Positions 11,001 to 20,436 are shown, counted from the stretch's first letter. The stretch is DNA of 43,833 nucleotides from Streptacidiphilus pinicola (GCF_003258295.1 NZ_QKYN01000093.1:1-43833); one strand, 5' to 3'. Numbers and translations are program-made. Notes: generated by a model not told the origin, from the letters alone.

Positions 11001-12051
11001 CGCGCACCGCGGCGGTGACCCGCGCCGTCGTCTCCTCGTCCAGCGAGCCCAGGACCCGGGCCGGCAGGGCCGTGAGCGTCGCGCCCGCGCCGGGGGCGAC
11101 CAGGGTCGGCTCCTCCAGCCCGGCCAGCGCCTCGCCCCAGGCGGCCAGGCCGGCCTCCTGGTCCTGCGCCGCGAGCCAGCTCAGGTAGCTGCGGAACGGC
11201 ACGACCTCGGGCAGCACGCCGGTGTCGCCGTCCGGCTCGTACAGCCGGGCCACCTCGTCCAGCGCCCGCGCCATCGACCAGCCGTCCCAGACGATGTGGT
11301 GGCTGGTCAGCACCAGCAGCTGCCGGTCCGGGGCCACCCGCAGCAGCAGCGCCCGCAGCAGCGGCGTGCGCGCCGGGTCGAAGCGCTCCAGCCGGTCCTG
11401 CGCCAGCAGTTCGGTGATCCGCTCCCGGCGTCGCTCCCCCGACAGCCCGGTCAGGTCCTGCTCCTGCCAGGGCAGTTCCATCGAGGAGCGGATCACCTGC
11501 ACCGGCTGGCCGCCGCGCCGCAGCACGAAGCCGGCCCGCAGACCCGCGTGCCGCTCCAACAGGCCCTGGAACGCCGCCCGCAGGCGTCCGGAGTCCACGG
11601 CGCCGGCCAGCACCAGCGGCGCCTGCAGCAGGTAGGGGTCGGCCTGCTCCTCGTCGTAGACGGAGTGGAAGAGCAACCCCTCCTGCAGCGGCGTCACCGG
11701 CCAGATCTCGTCCACCGCCCCGAAACCGGCGGTCAGCTCGGCGTACTCGGCCTCGTCGAGCGCCACCAGCGGTCCCTCGGCGGCCCCGAGGCCGGCCTCC
11801 TCGGTGACCTCGACGGCGGCCTCGGCCAGCGCGGCCGGGGTCTCGCCCTCGAAGACGTGGCGGTACTCCAGCACCAGGCCCGACTCACGGGCCCTGGCGA
11901 CCAGCTCGATCGAGGTGATCGAGTCGCCGCCCAGCTCGAAGAAGCTGTCGTCGGACTCGACCTCGGTCACGTCCATGTCGAGGATCTGGGCGAACAGCTC
12001 ACGCAGCAGCGCCTCGCGTGCCGTTCGGTCCTGCTGGGTGGGCGCGTTCAT
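2098..12051 (-). CDS. non-ribosomal peptide synthetase, T-C-A-T-C-A-T-C-A-T (NRPS2)
   Basis: A 3317-residue NRPS with three elongation modules behind an N-terminal carrier domain. Active sites are visible in every domain. Carrier serines (GGDS) lie near residues 44, 1108, 2184 and 3241. Condensation HHxxxDG motifs ([24 protein letters not shown]) lie near 252, 1322 and 2392. Adenylation TSGSTG motifs lie near 728, 1792 and 2860. No epimerisation, methylation or thioesterase domain is present. The first T has no A domain of its own. The C-terminus after the last T is acidic ([14 protein letters not shown]), like docking tails that hand the peptide to a partner NRPS. The ATG at 12051 was chosen because GAGAGGG lies about ten bases upstream and the T domain starts soon after; upstream in-frame sequence is an Arg/Pro-rich shadow of the dioxygenase gene. 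It probably shares a transcript with the SDR, dioxygenase and MbtH genes. Confidence 0.97.
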   Translation of the reverse strand: MNAPTQQDRTAREALLRELFAQILDMDVTEVESDDSFFELGGDSITSIELVARARESGLVLEYRHVFEGETPAALAEAAVEVTEEAGLGAAEGPLVALDEAEYAELTAGFGAVDEIWPVTPLQEGLLFHSVYDEEQADPYLLQAPLVLAGAVDSGRLRAAFQGLLERHAGLRAGFVLRRGGQPVQVIRSSMELPWQEQDLTGLSGERRRERITELLAQDRLERFDPARTPLLRALLLRVAPDRQLLVLTSHHIVWDGWSMARALDEVARLYEPDGDTGVLPEVVPFRSYLSWLAAQDQEAGLAAWGEALAGLEEPTLVAPGAGATLTALPARVLGSLDEETTARVTAAVRGRGLTMNTLLQGAWAMLLSALTRNQDVVFGTTVSGRPPQLPGVEQIVGLLVNTVPVRVSLHPARPVGALLAEIQEQQAALSPYHHLSLAAIQRRSGFDELFDTSIGFENFAADADSPGLWEAGFLRGEQLDLLPQEARDGRGFGHFPLTLAVFPGSRLSIELSYRQDAFDADFVQGLVDCLGQLLTVLAEEPERTVAQVPLLSPEGLHRVLTEWNQAPAQPAPATLAQLFEARAARDGAATALLCEDDAISYAELNEAANRLAHQLSAEHGVGPGSRVAVALPRGTDWVTAVLAVTKTGATFVPVDLAFPFERIGLVLADARPGCVITTSRTRLARETVAAPMLLLDDPELRAALRDRPTDNPAPGIGPEQSAYLIYTSGSTGTPKGVDVTHRGLAGLAHSLSTGLRITSESTVLQFSSPSFDAIVMELCMSLLSGARLVLAPGEARLPGEQLVELIARHGVSHMFIVPSLLAAVDPASVPSLTTLAVGAEALPPALLERWAPGRRLHNVYGPTETTVVVAASEPLNPGDVPVIGRPIAGARLHVLDPYLRPVPPGFTGELYIGGPGLARGYVGDPAQTLAAFAACPFGAPGDRMYRSGDLVRWTADGQLEFVGRADHQVKVHGFRIELGEIEAVLGARPGVGQAVVVVREDQPGVKRLVAYLVPEGEAPDVDELREQLGLTLPHYMVPAAFVVLDAFPVTVAGKLDRRALPAPRFTGDADSRAPRDDREELLCSLFADLLGLDRVGIDDSFFELGGDSISSIQLAARACAAGLKLAPRDVFECKTVVALARRAGTTGPAAPATAPAGPLVTVDEREYAELTAGRGAVEEILPLAPLQHGLLFHALYEGADDGTGPGDVYVGQIPLRVEGELDAERLRAAFQSLVDRHAALRAGFAVRADGEPVQLVAARAAVPWAEFDLSALDAEGQRARVAELLAADRATRFDVARPPLVRVALVRLAPREHVLLITSHHIVWDGWSMTRAIGDVLTHYAADGAPGALPEPVPYRRYLDWLVGQDAEAALDAWAAHLADLPEPTLVAPGASSDAPVLPARVVTTLDAESTERLAAAARSRGLTSNTLVQAGWALLLSTVTGQQDVVFGATVAGRPPEVAGVEDLVGLLINTVPVRVTLDPGQSVAGLLAAIQQQQAGLTPYHHSSLPAILRRTGHTELFDTSVVFQNAPWDESTLRTAGLSLRPLEQAGEQAGGFTHFPLSLDVFPGTELRVEVSYRPDLFDAAAALRLAERLARVLRAFAEDPEQLVGRLPLLSEQELTQVGRWSATEGEGHDTTLPELFEAQVRATPRETALVVGGEALGFAELNARANRLAHRLVALGAGTDDKVAVLLPRTVDAVVAVLAILKAGCTYLPTELTWPQERIDGLLEDVRPVVVVTDAGTASRVPEGAGGWTELRVDEPAAGPLPDHDLGDADRLRPLLPGHLAYVIHTSGSTGRPKGVAVTHRNIVNMFHAQNHGYMQPAVEAAGGRRLKVALVSGFGFDAAWADLLRMVAGHELHLVEEDLRRDARGLIAYSARHGIDSLSVTPLYATQLLAAGLLDSPDYRPRLISLGGDLVDDGLWSELGAGPVPAYNFYGPTECTVDSTYSRIAGEVTTRIGRPVENARCYVLDAALRLVPPGTPGELYIAGAGLARGYVNRSMLTAERFVASPFGGPGERMYRTGDLVRWTEDGELEFLGRADEQVKIRGFRIELGEIETALRRHPLVGQAAVVAREDRPGVKRLAAYVVPSSEPPQPHSLREHLAAALPDYMVPAAFVVLDALPLGATGKVNRKALPAPEFTGSADSRAPRDEHEELLCALFAEVLGLTRVGIDDSFFELGGDSITSIALATKARRAGLVFAPRDVFAGKTVAGISPLAVALADTDPVTWADGPLLDLDPAEYAELTAGYGPVDEIWPVTPLQQGLFFHAVYDGEGTDPYAMQAPLRLDGEVDAERLRAAFQTLLDRHAALRAGFALRADGEAVQIIPSSAPIPWTEHDLTHLSAAEQHVHTAAILATDRATRFDPAAPPLVRVALVRLGAERQLLVITSHHVIWDGWSMTHALEEVLRIYRADGDTSALPQPAPFRTYLSWLAAQDEAAGLAAWGEELAGLEEPTLVAPGAATTLEEPPARIVSSLDAPTAQALAAAARSRGLTSNTLIQGAWALLLSTLTGRQDVVFGATVSGRPPELPGVEDMIGLLINTVPVRVPLDPGATLAEVLTALQERQAALTAHHHTSLPAILRHTGHTALFDAVVVFQNLDWNEDSLQSEGLRVHAYEGDEQPPVIHYPLSLAVTPGDAGWRLELGYRTDVYDEETAGRLAEQLRLLLTSLATGLDRRVAEVELLTPRQRELVLREWNAVEPAPTGTTMARLFAAQVARDPEATALVCDDVRIGYGELNRAANRLAHHLAGGGVGPGSRVALALPRGVEWITAVLAVTKTGAAFVPLDLAYPADRIQHILTDAKPSCLITTGRSEPAAAAVVGHTVHLDAPELRAVLDALPDTDPVGAVTPDHPAYLIYTSGSTGTPKGVEVTHRGLAGLSRSMVERLAITPDSAVLQFSSPGFDAVVFELSVSLLAGAALVLAPGESRLPGEQLVELIARHRVTHALIVPSLLAAMDPASVPSLTGLVVGAEACPPSLLERWAPGRRVVNAYGPTEATVIATASQALRAGDVPVIGSPIAGTRVYVLDEALRPVPPGATGELYIAGGALANGYVDQPGRTASAFVAYPFGAPGERMYRTGDLARWTPDGRLEFAGRADDQVKVRGFRIELGEIEATLLRHADVDQATVVVREDQPGVKRLVAYLVPTDGATPEPERLRAHLARTLPEYMVPAAFVTLGALPVTVTGKLDRRALPAPEFTGGADSRAPRTPREELLCSLIADLLGLARVGIDDSFFELGGDSITSIQLVSRARKAGLLFAPRDVFAAKTAAGLAEVATQAETADTAPTEAEPEADSPSLVDLSAEELDEFEELLRV
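2311..2369. repeat. 59-bp exact repeat over carrier-domain core (second copy at 5485-5543)
   Basis: The 59 bases covering the FFELGGDS carrier-protein core of the last module are identical to 5485-5543 in the preceding module, and 45 of them recur at 8726-8770. The identity extends through synonymous sites, so it reflects recent module duplication or gene conversion rather than only protein constraint. Confidence 0.9.
2463..3940 (-). other. adenylation domain 3 of NRPS2 (probably nonpolar substrate)
   Basis: Aligning by eye to the PheA core motifs, the binding-pocket residues read D-A-F-L-V-G-A-V-I with the terminal K of GKLDR. The pocket is lined with aliphatic residues and a small Gly/Ala pair, so a nonpolar amino acid is expected. 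I cannot name it. The scaffold is close to that of adenylation domain 1 (shared blocks such as [14 protein letters not shown] and VPSLLAA), but the pocket differs. Confidence 0.6.
5636..7150 (-). other. adenylation domain 2 of NRPS2 (divergent; polar substrate possible)
   Basis: Aligned by eye, the pocket reads D-A-A-S-I-L-F-V-D plus K. The Asp at the PheA-331 position is more usual in pockets for polar or basic side chains. This domain differs clearly from its neighbours: IHTSGSTG rather than IYTSGSTG, an extra segment ([11 protein letters not shown]) before the FDAAWADL core, and [20 protein letters not shown] in place of the usual A4 downstream region. It probably came from a different A-domain lineage. 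Confidence 0.5.
8866..10340 (-). other. adenylation domain 1 of NRPS2 (probably nonpolar substrate)
   Basis: Aligned by eye, the pocket reads D-A-M-F-A-G-V-V-V plus K of GKLDR, which points to a nonpolar amino acid. The substrate is not identified. The [15 protein letters not shown] and GELYIGG core motifs are intact. Confidence 0.6.
11850..12020 (-). other. orphan N-terminal carrier (T) domain of NRPS2
   Basis: The protein opens with about 15 residues and then a complete carrier domain ([19 protein letters not shown]), followed directly by a condensation domain. No A domain, acyl-ligase domain or recognisable docking segment precedes it. It must be loaded in trans, either by a free-standing A domain as an initiation unit or by transfer from another carrier. 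It differs from the other T domains of this protein in lacking the RAPR(D)xxEELLC lead-in. Confidence 0.8.
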
Positions 12052-12128
12052 GGCGTCGGAACCCTCTCTTGGTGGTCGGTGGTGGCGGTGACGTTCTCGG
12101 ACTCGGGGAGCGGTGGTGCGGGCGGGGC

Positions 12129-13172
12129 TCAGAAGCGCACGCGGTCCGTCGGGTCGGCGCCGTCGGCGCCCAGGTCGCGGCTGACGATGATCTTGCGGAG
12201 CCAGCGGTCGGTGCCGTCGTAGCGGGCGGTGAAGGAGTCCCGGGCGTGGGCGACGCTGCGGTTGTCGAGGATCAGCAGGGTGCCGGCGGCCGCGACCAGC
12301 GGCCGGCGGACCCGGTCCAGCTCCATCCGGAGCCGGGCCAGCGCGCGCACGGTGACCGGGTCGTCGTCGATCACCCGCATGAACGGCAGGTCCAGGCGGA
12401 CCCGCGGGTTGTCGGGGGCGTCGGACAGCACCGCCACCGGCTCCGGCCGGTCGCGCATCGCGATCGCCCGCTCCAGCTCCGGCGCGCCCGGCGCCCGCAG
12501 CTCCAACTGCCGGATGTGCTCGTCGTCCGGCACGATGTGGAACCGCGGCTCGGACAGCAGCTTCCGGTCCCAGTCGCTCAGGTCGACGTCCCGCACCGCC
12601 GCGACGAAGGTCGGCACCACGTCGGTGTTGCGGATCCCGAAGAGCAGCAGGTAGTCGGCCGAGTCGGTGCGGAACGCGTCGTCGGTGTGGAAGGAGAGGA
12701 AGCCCTCGCTGCCGTGGCCGCTCTCGCGCTTCTCGTCGCCGCGGATCGGGAAGATGTCCTGGATCATTCGGCCGTACTGCAGCGTCGCCCAGGTGAACGG
12801 GTCGCCGAGCGCGGTGCCGCACAGTGCCAGGTAGATGTCGGAGTGCAGCGTGGCGGACAGTCCCTCGGGCCGCTCCCAGTGGTCCGGGGTGGGCCCGACC
12901 ACCGCGTGGTCGATCGGGAAGCCGTGCACCTGGCAGACGGTGGCGGCCGGGTCGTCCCGGAACTCCCGCAGAAAGCGCAGCAGGTGCGGCGGCAGCAGTT
13001 CGTCGCAGCGCTCGAACTTGCGGTAGAAATCCGGGTCGACCGGGGAGATGCCGCTGTCGGCGAATTCCTGCACCACGTCCAGGACGTCGTCGATCTCGGC
13101 CTCGTTCAGCGTGTACGAATGCGTTCTTCCGGCGTGCGTCGACGTCGGACCGGTGAAGTGGTGCGTGGTCAT
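12129..13172 (-). CDS. clavaminate-synthase-like Fe(II)/2-oxoglutarate dioxygenase, probable amino-acid hydroxylase
   Basis: A 347-residue protein resembling the AsnO/VioC/KtzO group of Fe(II)- and 2-oxoglutarate-dependent oxygenases, which hydroxylate the beta carbon of free or carrier-bound amino acids. The metal triad is visible as H162-x-D164 (FHTDDAF) and distal H309 ([11 protein letters not shown]). R323 in [10 protein letters not shown] is placed to bind 2-oxoglutarate. Several members of this group have Glu in the second metal position; here it is Asp. The ATG has CGGAG about six bases upstream. It lies 28 bases after the SDR gene and 77 bases before NRPS2, so all three are probably co-transcribed. 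The likely role is hydroxylation of one residue of the peptide; the substrate cannot be read from the sequence. Confidence 0.88.
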   Translation of the reverse strand: MTTHHFTGPTSTHAGRTHSYTLNEAEIDDVLDVVQEFADSGISPVDPDFYRKFERCDELLPPHLLRFLREFRDDPAATVCQVHGFPIDHAVVGPTPDHWERPEGLSATLHSDIYLALCGTALGDPFTWATLQYGRMIQDIFPIRGDEKRESGHGSEGFLSFHTDDAFRTDSADYLLLFGIRNTDVVPTFVAAVRDVDLSDWDRKLLSEPRFHIVPDDEHIRQLELRAPGAPELERAIAMRDRPEPVAVLSDAPDNPRVRLDLPFMRVIDDDPVTVRALARLRMELDRVRRPLVAAAGTLLILDNRSVAHARDSFTARYDGTDRWLRKIIVSRDLGADGADPTDRVRF

Positions 13173-13200
13173 GGGAATCTCCGGGTTTCGTCTCGAGAAC

Positions 13201-13956
13201 TCAACTCAGGGCGGACCCCTGCGGAACCGCCACGCCGAAGTCGGAGGTCGTGGAGCCGGCGATCTCGCCGCCGTCGAGGACGAGCTCCTGGCCGGTCAGG
13301 AAAGCGGCCTCCGGCGAGGCCAGATAGTGGAACGCCGCGGCGATCTCCGACGGCAGGGCGTGCCGGCCCGCCGGGATCCTGGCGTTCACCTCGGCGAGCA
13401 TCTCCGGGCTGTACTCCGCCAGTTGCATCGGCGTCAGCACCGCACCCGGGGTCACGCAGGCCACCCGCACGACGGGGCTCAGCTCCAGCGCGAAGGTGCG
13501 GCACAGCGCCGCCACGCCGGCCTTGGTGGCGTTGTAGTCGGCGTAGTTCGGGAAGGCCCGGTGCCCGTTGACGGACGCGGTGCCCAGCAGCACGCCGCCG
13601 CCGTCGACGACCATGTGCCGGGCCGCGGCCTGCCACAGGCCGAACACGCCGAGCAGGTTCACGTCCACCACCCGGCGCGCCTCGGCCCAGGTCGTCGCGA
13701 GGACGTTGTGCCGCACGCTGATGCCGGCGTTGGCGATGACCACGTCCAGGCGTCCGTGCTCCTCGTGCGCCCGGTCCACGGCCGCCGCGACGGCGGCCCA
13801 GTCGGCGACGTCGGTCTCCCGCCAGGTGACGCCCGGGGCGTCCGCCGCCGGAGGCCGTACGTCCAGGTTGTAGACCCGGTCCCCGGCCGCGGCGAAGCGG
13901 GCGGCCGTGGCCTCCCCGATTCCGCTGGAAGCCCCGGAAATCAGCACGATACGCAT
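13201..13956 (-). CDS. short-chain dehydrogenase/reductase (SDR)
   Basis: A 251-residue classical SDR. The Rossmann cofactor motif SGASSGIG is at residues 7-14, followed by NAG, a catalytic Ser (GTASVNG) and YNATK (YxxxK), and the C-terminal FLTGQELVLDGGE block. It oxidises or reduces a carbonyl/alcohol pair with NAD(P)(H). The ATG at 13956 gives the usual family length and has AAAGGA eight bases upstream; a longer frame to 14073 runs into the repeat-rich leader. Because it heads the transcript containing the dioxygenase and NRPS2, a plausible job is oxidation of the hydroxyl installed by the dioxygenase, or supply of an unusual precursor. That order of reaction is inference. Confidence 0.9.
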   Translation of the reverse strand: MRIVLISGASSGIGEATAARFAAAGDRVYNLDVRPPAADAPGVTWRETDVADWAAVAAAVDRAHEEHGRLDVVIANAGISVRHNVLATTWAEARRVVDVNLLGVFGLWQAAARHMVVDGGGVLLGTASVNGHRAFPNYADYNATKAGVAALCRTFALELSPVVRVACVTPGAVLTPMQLAEYSPEMLAEVNARIPAGRHALPSEIAAAFHYLASPEAAFLTGQELVLDGGEIAGSTTSDFGVAVPQGSALS

Positions 13957-14044
13957 GGCCGGGTTCCTTTCTCCTCGGTCTTTCGGTGGGCTTTTCGCTT
14001 CTCCTTGATGGTTCCAGTCCGGGCGTGGGCGACCCAGGCAGCGT

Positions 14045-14100
14045 CCCGGCAATTCCCGTTTCGTTCCCGGCAATACCGCTCCTCGATACCGTCCGGTACC
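14045..14100. promoter_or_regulatory. direct repeats and palindrome upstream of the SDR operon
   Basis: CCCGGCAAT occurs at 14045-14053 and again at 14066-14074, exactly 21 bases (two helical turns) apart, followed by the near-palindrome CGATACCGTCCGGTACCG from 14084. They lie about 90-145 bases upstream of the SDR start, between it and the NRPS1 terminator, where the promoter of the second transcript must be. A dimeric activator or repressor site is plausible, but no regulator gene in the window points to it. Confidence 0.4.
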
Positions 14101-14115
14101 GCCGGGATTCTGCCG

Positions 14116-14184
14116 GGAACGGAACAGGAACGGGAACGCGGGCGGGAACGGGAACGGGATCGGGAACCGGAACGGAACGGGAAC
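14116..14184. repeat. GGAAC array, period about 6 bp, ten copies
   Basis: GGAAC occurs at 14116, 14121, 14127, 14133, 14145, 14151, 14163, 14169, 14174 and 14180, mostly as GGGAAC/GGAACG units five to six bases apart, with degenerate units filling the two 12-base steps. The array lies between the NRPS1 terminator and the SDR leader. It has the look of a slippage-generated microsatellite. Confidence 0.85.
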
Positions 14185-14186
14185 GC

Positions 14187-14226
14187 AAAAAAGAGCGGCC
14201 GGGCACCTTTCGGTGCCCGGCCGCTC
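14187..14226 (-). terminator. intrinsic terminator with U-tract after NRPS1
   Basis: A perfect 15-bp stem (14193-14226) with a four-base loop is followed on the minus strand by six T residues (14192-14187). It begins 15 bases after the NRPS1 stop codon. This is a canonical Rho-independent terminator, notable in so GC-rich a genome, and it separates NRPS1 transcription from the SDR-dioxygenase-NRPS2-MbtH unit. Confidence 0.93.
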
Positions 14227-14241
14227 CTCGCGGTCGGTCGA

Positions 14242-17200
14242 TCAGCCGTGCAGCGCCGCCGCGAGCCCGGCGGCCGTGCGGCAGGCGAAGACGCGGTGCA
14301 CGTCCGGCGCCTCCCCGTACCGCAGGCCGATCCGGCCGGCCAGCCGCAGCGCCCCGACGGAGTCGAGCCCCGCCGCGAACAGGTCCTCACCGGGCCCCAC
14401 CGCGCGGCCCAGGACCTCGCCCGCCAACACCGCCAACTCCGCGGCCCGGTCCGGGTCGCGGTCGGCGACGTCGAGCAACGCGCCCACGCTGCCGTCCGCC
14501 GGCGCGGCGGCGAACGCCGTCAGCAGGTCGACGAGCCGTGCCAGCAGCCGCCGCGCGACCGGCGCGGGGATCGCCTCGGGCCGGTGGTCCAGCGCGAGCA
14601 GCAGCCGCTCCCCGGGCGCGGCGGTGAGCTTGAGCGGGTAGTGGTAGGCGTCGACGCCGTCGATCCCGGTGACGCGTGGCCGACCGCCCTGTTCCGGCTG
14701 TTCCCGCTGCTCCTGTGGGTAGTTCTCGAAGACCATCGAGGCGTCGTGGAGCGGTCCGAGGCCGGCCGCGCGCGCGATCTCCGCCGCGCCCAGGTGGGCG
14801 TGGGCGGCGAGCTCGCCCTGTTCCCGGTGCAGCCGCCGCAGCAGCGTCGTCAGCGACTCCGTCGCCTCCAGCCGGACCCGCACCGGAACGGTGGCGAGCA
14901 GCAGCCCGACCATCGCCTCCACCCCGGGCAGTTCCGGCGGGCGGACCGACACCGTCGCCCCGACGACCACGTCCCGGCGACCGGTCAACTCGCCCACCAG
15001 TGCCGCGTAGGCGGCCTGGACCACGGTGTTCGTCGTGGTGTCGGCGGCGCGCGCCAGCCGGCCGAGATCCCGCGTCACCCCCTCCGGCAGCTCGGTGGAG
15101 ACACGTTCCGGCAGGGTCGGCAGCCCGGCCGCGTCGACGCCCGGAGCCACCAGGGTCGGCCCGTCCAGCCCGGCGAGCGCGGCGGACCACGCCGCCCGCG
15201 CCGCCGTCCGGTCCTGGGCCGCCAGCCAGGCGTAGTAGGGGCGGACCGGCACCGGCGTCCCGACGGACACCTCCGCGCCGCCCAGCAGGTCGTTCAGCTC
15301 GTTCAGGAGCAGCGGCAAGGACCAGCCGTCCACCAGTACGTGATGAACCGTCAGCACCAGCCGGGCGCGGCCGGTCCCCTCGCGCAGCAGGGCGAACCGC
15401 AGCAGCGGCGCCTCGGTCACGTCGAAACGGCGCAGCCGGTCCGCGCTGAGGAACGCGGCCGCCCCCGCCTCGTCGACGGTCAGCTCCTGCCAGGGGACCT
15501 GGACGCGCTCGGCGACCAGCTGCAGCGGCGCGCCGGAGGCGCCGGTGCGGAAGCTCGCGCGCAGCGCGGCGTGGCGGTCCACCAGCCGCTGGCAGGCCGC
15601 GCGCAGCGCCGCCGGCTCGACCGCGCCGCCCAGCTCCAGCACCAGCTGCACGTGGTAGACGTCGGGCGCCTCGGGGCGGTAGCGATGGTGGAACAGCAGG
15701 CCCTCCTGCATCGGCGTCACCGGCAGCGCGTCCGCCAGCCGGCCGCCGTGCCGCGCCACCGCGGCCTCGAAGCCCTCCAGTTCCCGCTGCCCGACGACCG
15801 CCGGGAGCACGTCCGCGGGCGTCAGCCCGCCCGCTCCGGGCGCCCCGGCGTGCTCCGCCAGCTCGCGCAGTGCGCCCAGCCAGGCGGAGCCGAGCCGCTC
15901 GGCCTGCTCCTCGGTGAACAGCCCCTCGGGCCACATCAGTTGCAGGCACAGGGCCGGACCGTCCGCGGTGTCGGCCGCGACGGCGGTCACCTCCCACGCG
16001 TGCGCGAGCGACATCTCCGGGTGCGCCATCGGGCCGAGCTCCGCGCCCTCGGGCGCCGACGCCCAGAGCGCGGAAGCCGTCCGGCCGCTGCGGCCCAGGT
16101 AGTTGAACCCAACCTGCGGCGTCGGCAGCGCCGCCAGGACCGGCGCCGTCCGCGGATTGAGGCGGCGCAGCAGCCCGTAGCCGATGCCGTGGTCCGGCAG
16201 CGCCCGGACCTGCTCCTTGACGCGCTTCAGCGCCGTGCCGGGCGTGACCGGCGTCCCGTCGACGCCCACACCGGGGTCGATCCGCACCGGGCGCAGGTCG
16301 GTGAACCAGCCGACCGTCCCGGACAGGTCCAGGTCCAGGTCTGTGCCGTGGTCCTGCTGACGGCCGTGGCCCTCGAGGTCCACCAGCAGGCCCGGGGCGG
16401 CCGGTGCCCCGTCGGCCCCCGCCTCCCCGTCGCGTCCGCGCTCGACCGCCAGCGCCAGCCCGGTGAGCAGCACCTCCTCCACGGTGGCCCGGTACGCCGT
16501 CGGCAGCGCGCCGAGCAGCGCCTGCGCCTGCTCGGGCGGCAGCGTCCAGGACCGGGACCGGGCGGTGCCGTGCACGTCCCGCTCCGGGTCGAGCGGACGC
16601 GGCGTCAGCGGCGCGTCGCCGCCGGCCAGCAGGCCTTCCCAGAAGGGCAGTTCGGTGACCCGCTCGGGCCGCGACGCGGCCTCGGTCAGCCGTCGCGCCC
16701 AGGTGCGCAGCGAGGTGGCGACCGGCGCGGGCGCGTGTGGGCCGCCCCCCGCCTCTGCCGCCTCCCACGCGGCGCGCAGGTCGGGCACGAGGATCCGCCA
16801 GGACACCTCGTCGACCGCCAGGTGATGGGCGACCAGCAGCAGCCGCCCCTGGGCCGGGCCCGCGTCGAGCCACACCACGCGCAGCACCTGCCGCAGTTCG
16901 GGCGCGAGTTCGGCGCGGGCGCGAGCCGTCTCGACGGCGAGCAGCGCGGTCAGCGCCTCCGCGTCCAGGCCCTCGGCCGGGACCCGCCGCACGCAGTCCC
17001 AGGCGCGGACAGTCCCGGCGGGCGACACGTCCAACGCCCACGGCTCGCCGCCCACCGCCTGGGCCCGCCCCTGCCGCCGGGCCCGCAGCCGCAGCGCGTC
17101 GTGCCGGTCCAGCAGCGCCTGTACCGCCGACACCAGCCGTCCCCGGCCCAGACCGGCGGGGACGGTCAGCAGGGTCGCCTGCGCGAAGTCCTCGACGGGG

Positions 17201-20200
17201 CCGTGGTGGTCGGCCAGCCAGTGCATGACCGGAGTGGCCGGCAGCGTTCCGCTGCCCGACTCGGCGGGCTCGGCGACGGGCGGAGCGTCCGTCTGCGCGA
17301 CCCGCGCCAGCGCGGCGACGGTGCGGTGCGTGAACACGTCCTTGGGGGTGAACCGCAGCCCGGCCTGGCGGGCGCGGGCCACCAGCTGGATCGAGGTGAT
17401 CGAGTCGCCGCCCAGCTCGAAGAAGCTGTCCTCCGCGCCGATGCCGTCCGCCTCCTCGCCGTGCAGGACGGCCGCGAACAGCCGCGCCAGCGTGGTCTCC
17501 GCCGGCCCGGACACCGGGCGTCCCCCGGCCTCGGGCGCGGCGAGGGGCGCCGGCAGCGCCTTGCGGTCCAGCTTGCCGTTCGGCGTCAGCGGCAGCTCGG
17601 CCAGCTCCACCAGGGTCTGCGGCAGCATGTAGCTCGGCAGCGTGGCCGAGGCGTGCGCGAGCAGCTCGTCCCGGGAAAGGACGGCTCCCGGCGCGGCGAC
17701 GACGTAGCCCACCAACTGCCTGGCACCGCCCAGGCCGTCGCGCACCACGACCACGGCGTGCCCCACGGCGGGGTGACGGGTCAGCGCGGTCTGGATCTCG
17801 CCCAGCTCGATCCGCTGGCCGCGCAGCTTGACCTGGTCGTCGGCGCGGCCGAGATAGTCCAGCTCGCCCTCCTCGGTCCAGCGCACCACGTCCCCGGTCC
17901 GGTACATCCGGCTGCCCGGCTCGCCGTACGGGTCCGCGACGAAGCGCTCCGCGGTCAACGCGGGGCGGTTGGTGTAGCCGTCCGCCAGCTGGCTCCCGCC
18001 CAGGTAGAGCTCGCCGGCCACACCAGGCGGCACCGGACGCAGCGCCCCGTCCAGGACGTAGGCCTGCGAGTTCCAGATCGGACGCCCGATGGTGACGGGC
18101 GCGTCCACGCCCTGCGCCATGAGCTCGTCGGCCACGGTGATCTGCACCGCGGCCTCCGTCGGCCCGTACAGGTTGTGCAGCTCGGCGTCGAACCCAGCCG
18201 CGCGGAACCGGTCCCGGGTCTGCGGCGGCAGCGCCTCGCCGATGCAGAACACCCGGCGCAGGCTCCGGCACCGCCCGGTCAGCTCCTCCAGTAGGAACGC
18301 CTGCAGCATCGACGGGACGAACTGCACGGTCGTGACCCGCTCACGGTCGATCAGGTCGGCCAGGTACGCGGCGTCCTTGTGGCCGCCCGGCTCGGCGATC
18401 ACCAGCGCGGCGCCCGTCTGCAGCGTCCACACCAGCTCCCACAGCGAGGTGTCGAAACCCGCCGAGGTCTTGAGCAGCACCCGGTCGTCCGGCCGCAGGC
18501 CGAAGCGGTGCTGCATCCAGGCCAGGCTGTTCACGATGGCGCGGTGCGACACCACGACGCCCTTGGGACGTCCCGTCGAGCCGGAGGTGAACAGCAGATA
18601 GGCCGCGTCGCCCGGCAGGGTCGCGCGCCGCGCGGGCGAGCGGTCCACCCCCGGCAGCGGCTCGTCGAGCAGCAGCCGGGGCGGGCCCTCCGGCAGCGCG
18701 CCGGCGTCGCGGCCCGTGGTCACCACCAGCGCCGGACGCGCGTCCTCCACGATCCAGCCGATGCGCTCGGTGGGGTAGTCGGGGTCGACGGGAAGGTAGG
18801 TTGCGCCCGTCGCCAGCACCGCGTGCAGCGCCACGACCAGCTCGACCGACCGGTGGACGGCGACCGCCACCCGGTCGCCTGCACCCACCCCCCGTGCGCG
18901 CAGCACGGCTGCCAGTTCCTGGACGCGTGCGTCGAGTTCGGCATAGCTCAGCTCCTGTCCCGCACAGACGAGGGCGGTGGCGGCGGGAGTGCGCGCCACC
19001 TGGGCCCGGAAGAGGTCCGGCAGCGTCAGCTCCTCCGGGAGCCGCTGCTCGGTGTCGTTCCACTTGCGCAGCACCTTCTCCAGCTCGTCCTCGGCCAGCA
19101 GCGGGATCCGGCCCACGAGGGTGTCCGGCTCCATCGCGAAGACGGTCAGCAGTGTGCTCAGCCGCCCCAGCAGCCGGTCCGCGTCGAGCGTGTCGAAGAC
19201 GTCCTCCTGGTGGCTGAGCGCCAGCCGCAGCGAGCGTCCCACCGCCGCCGTGAGGTTCAGCGGATAGTGGGTGGAGCCGGTCGCGGCGCCGCCCTCCCCG
19301 GGGCTGTCGGGCAGCACCCGGACCGCCGTGTCGCCCACGCGCACGTCGTCGTGGGCGGCGCCCACCCCGGACGGGCCGCTGGCGAAGGCCACGGTGCTGT
19401 CGTACAGGTCACCCAGGCCGACCCGGCGTTGGATCTCCGACAGGCCCAGGTGGTGGTGCGGCTCCAGGTCCATCTGCTCGCGCTGGATGCGCCGCAGCAG
19501 TGCGGTCACCGTCTCGTTCGGATCCATGCTGACCCGCACCGGCGCGGCGCCGATCAGCAGGCCGACGATCTCCTCCACCCCCTCCAGCTGCGGCGGGCGT
19601 CCGGAGACGGTCTGGCCGAAGACCACGTCCTGCCGCCCGGTCAGCCCCGCAAGCAGCAGCGCCCAGGCGCCCTGCACCAGCGTGTTGACGGTCAGTCCGG
19701 CCCGGCGGGCCGACCGCACCAGGGCGTCGGTCAGCTCCTCGGACAGGTCCACGGACGTGAGCCTCGGCAGCCGCTGCGGACCGGCGTCGCCGCCACGTCC
19801 GGCCGCGACCAGGGTGGGCTCCTCGAACCCGGCGAACGCTGCGCGCCACGCCTCGCCGGCCGCGTCCCGGTCCTGCGCCTCCAGCCACGCGAGATAGCGG
19901 CGGAACGGCACCACGGGCGGCAGCCCGTCGCCCGCCGGTGCGGCGCAGAGGGCGAACAGCTCCTGGAGCACCAGCTGGAAGGACCAGGAGTCGAGCAGGA
20001 TGTGGTGGTACGTCAGCACCAGCACCTGGCGGTCGTCGTCCAGCCGTACCGCCGCCGCCCGCAGCAGCGGCGGCCGCGCCAGGTCGAACCGGCGGGCCCG
20101 CTCGTCCTCGCGGTAGCGGGCAAGCCTCCGCCGCTGCTCCGGCCCGTCCAGTCCGCGCAGGTCCAGCTCCTGCCACGGCAGCTCGACGCTCCGGCTGATC

Positions 20201-20436
20201 AGCTGCACCGGCTCGCCGCTCTTGCGCGTCTGGAACCCGGCCCGCAGCACCGCGTGCCGCGCCACCAGCCGCTCCAGCGCCCCGCGCAGCGCGTCGGATC
20301 CCAGGGGGCCGCACCACTCGAAGGCCACCTGGACCGTGTAGGCGTCCACACCCTCGTTCTCGTACAGGGCGTGGAACAGCATTCCGTGCTGCAAGGGCGT
20401 CAGCGGCAGGGCGGCTTCCAGTCGGGAGGGCGTCAT
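14242..20436 (-). CDS. non-ribosomal peptide synthetase, C-A-T-E-C-T (NRPS1)
   Basis: A 2064-residue NRPS. The order is: condensation domain (HHILLDSW near 144), adenylation domain ([10 protein letters not shown] near 615), carrier (GGDS near 1011), epimerisation domain (HHLAVDE near 1204, [22 protein letters not shown]), second condensation domain (HHVLVDGW near 1699) and a terminal carrier (FAAGLDS near 2024). All catalytic residues are intact, so the first module should add a D-amino acid. The second module has no adenylation domain and must be loaded in trans. The protein begins with a C domain, so it either receives a chain from another NRPS (NRPS2 is a candidate) or joins an acyl starter. 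There is no thioesterase. The ATG at 20436 has TTGGAG seven bases upstream and starts right at the C domain. A terminator follows its stop. Confidence 0.97.
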   Translation of the reverse strand: MTPSRLEAALPLTPLQHGMLFHALYENEGVDAYTVQVAFEWCGPLGSDALRGALERLVARHAVLRAGFQTRKSGEPVQLISRSVELPWQELDLRGLDGPEQRRRLARYREDERARRFDLARPPLLRAAAVRLDDDRQVLVLTYHHILLDSWSFQLVLQELFALCAAPAGDGLPPVVPFRRYLAWLEAQDRDAAGEAWRAAFAGFEEPTLVAAGRGGDAGPQRLPRLTSVDLSEELTDALVRSARRAGLTVNTLVQGAWALLLAGLTGRQDVVFGQTVSGRPPQLEGVEEIVGLLIGAAPVRVSMDPNETVTALLRRIQREQMDLEPHHHLGLSEIQRRVGLGDLYDSTVAFASGPSGVGAAHDDVRVGDTAVRVLPDSPGEGGAATGSTHYPLNLTAAVGRSLRLALSHQEDVFDTLDADRLLGRLSTLLTVFAMEPDTLVGRIPLLAEDELEKVLRKWNDTEQRLPEELTLPDLFRAQVARTPAATALVCAGQELSYAELDARVQELAAVLRARGVGAGDRVAVAVHRSVELVVALHAVLATGATYLPVDPDYPTERIGWIVEDARPALVVTTGRDAGALPEGPPRLLLDEPLPGVDRSPARRATLPGDAAYLLFTSGSTGRPKGVVVSHRAIVNSLAWMQHRFGLRPDDRVLLKTSAGFDTSLWELVWTLQTGAALVIAEPGGHKDAAYLADLIDRERVTTVQFVPSMLQAFLLEELTGRCRSLRRVFCIGEALPPQTRDRFRAAGFDAELHNLYGPTEAAVQITVADELMAQGVDAPVTIGRPIWNSQAYVLDGALRPVPPGVAGELYLGGSQLADGYTNRPALTAERFVADPYGEPGSRMYRTGDVVRWTEEGELDYLGRADDQVKLRGQRIELGEIQTALTRHPAVGHAVVVVRDGLGGARQLVGYVVAAPGAVLSRDELLAHASATLPSYMLPQTLVELAELPLTPNGKLDRKALPAPLAAPEAGGRPVSGPAETTLARLFAAVLHGEEADGIGAEDSFFELGGDSITSIQLVARARQAGLRFTPKDVFTHRTVAALARVAQTDAPPVAEPAESGSGTLPATPVMHWLADHHGPVEDFAQATLLTVPAGLGRGRLVSAVQALLDRHDALRLRARRQGRAQAVGGEPWALDVSPAGTVRAWDCVRRVPAEGLDAEALTALLAVETARARAELAPELRQVLRVVWLDAGPAQGRLLLVAHHLAVDEVSWRILVPDLRAAWEAAEAGGGPHAPAPVATSLRTWARRLTEAASRPERVTELPFWEGLLAGGDAPLTPRPLDPERDVHGTARSRSWTLPPEQAQALLGALPTAYRATVEEVLLTGLALAVERGRDGEAGADGAPAAPGLLVDLEGHGRQQDHGTDLDLDLSGTVGWFTDLRPVRIDPGVGVDGTPVTPGTALKRVKEQVRALPDHGIGYGLLRRLNPRTAPVLAALPTPQVGFNYLGRSGRTASALWASAPEGAELGPMAHPEMSLAHAWEVTAVAADTADGPALCLQLMWPEGLFTEEQAERLGSAWLGALRELAEHAGAPGAGGLTPADVLPAVVGQRELEGFEAAVARHGGRLADALPVTPMQEGLLFHHRYRPEAPDVYHVQLVLELGGAVEPAALRAACQRLVDRHAALRASFRTGASGAPLQLVAERVQVPWQELTVDEAGAAAFLSADRLRRFDVTEAPLLRFALLREGTGRARLVLTVHHVLVDGWSLPLLLNELNDLLGGAEVSVGTPVPVRPYYAWLAAQDRTAARAAWSAALAGLDGPTLVAPGVDAAGLPTLPERVSTELPEGVTRDLGRLARAADTTTNTVVQAAYAALVGELTGRRDVVVGATVSVRPPELPGVEAMVGLLLATVPVRVRLEATESLTTLLRRLHREQGELAAHAHLGAAEIARAAGLGPLHDASMVFENYPQEQREQPEQGGRPRVTGIDGVDAYHYPLKLTAAPGERLLLALDHRPEAIPAPVARRLLARLVDLLTAFAAAPADGSVGALLDVADRDPDRAAELAVLAGEVLGRAVGPGEDLFAAGLDSVGALRLAGRIGLRYGEAPDVHRVFACRTAAGLAAALHG
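14245..14430 (-). other. A-less terminal carrier (T) domain of NRPS1
   Basis: After the second C domain the protein goes directly into a carrier domain ([17 protein letters not shown]) and ends in LAAALHG, without an A domain or docking tail. The phosphopantetheine serine is present, but GGDS is replaced by GLDS, unlike every other carrier here. A C-T module without an A domain is known from enduracidin and ramoplanin-type assembly lines, where a separate A-T protein supplies the residue. Confidence 0.8.
17550..19035 (-). other. adenylation domain of NRPS1 (substrate unresolved)
   Basis: Aligned by eye, the pocket reads D-T-W-Q-F-I-L-V-Q with the K of GKLDR. Gln at the PheA-278 and 331 positions suggests a polar or hydrogen-bonding side chain, but I do not recognise the code. 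The following E domain would convert the residue to the D form. Confidence 0.5.

Noticed and set aside
3211..12222. A very long open frame on the plus strand opposite NRPS2 (and another at 13048-18294 opposite NRPS1)
   Set aside because: Composition is Gln/Arg/Gly/Val-rich with no domain; long antisense frames are expected opposite high-GC NRPS genes with strong third-position bias.
12052..12822. N-terminal extension of NRPS2 upstream of 12051
   Set aside because: It overlaps the dioxygenase gene in another frame and reads as Arg/Pro/Gly low complexity; the ATG at 12051 has a ribosome binding site and leads directly into the T domain.
14116..14184. GGAAC array as a CRISPR array
   Set aside because: Units are 5-6 bases with no spacers and no cas genes nearby.
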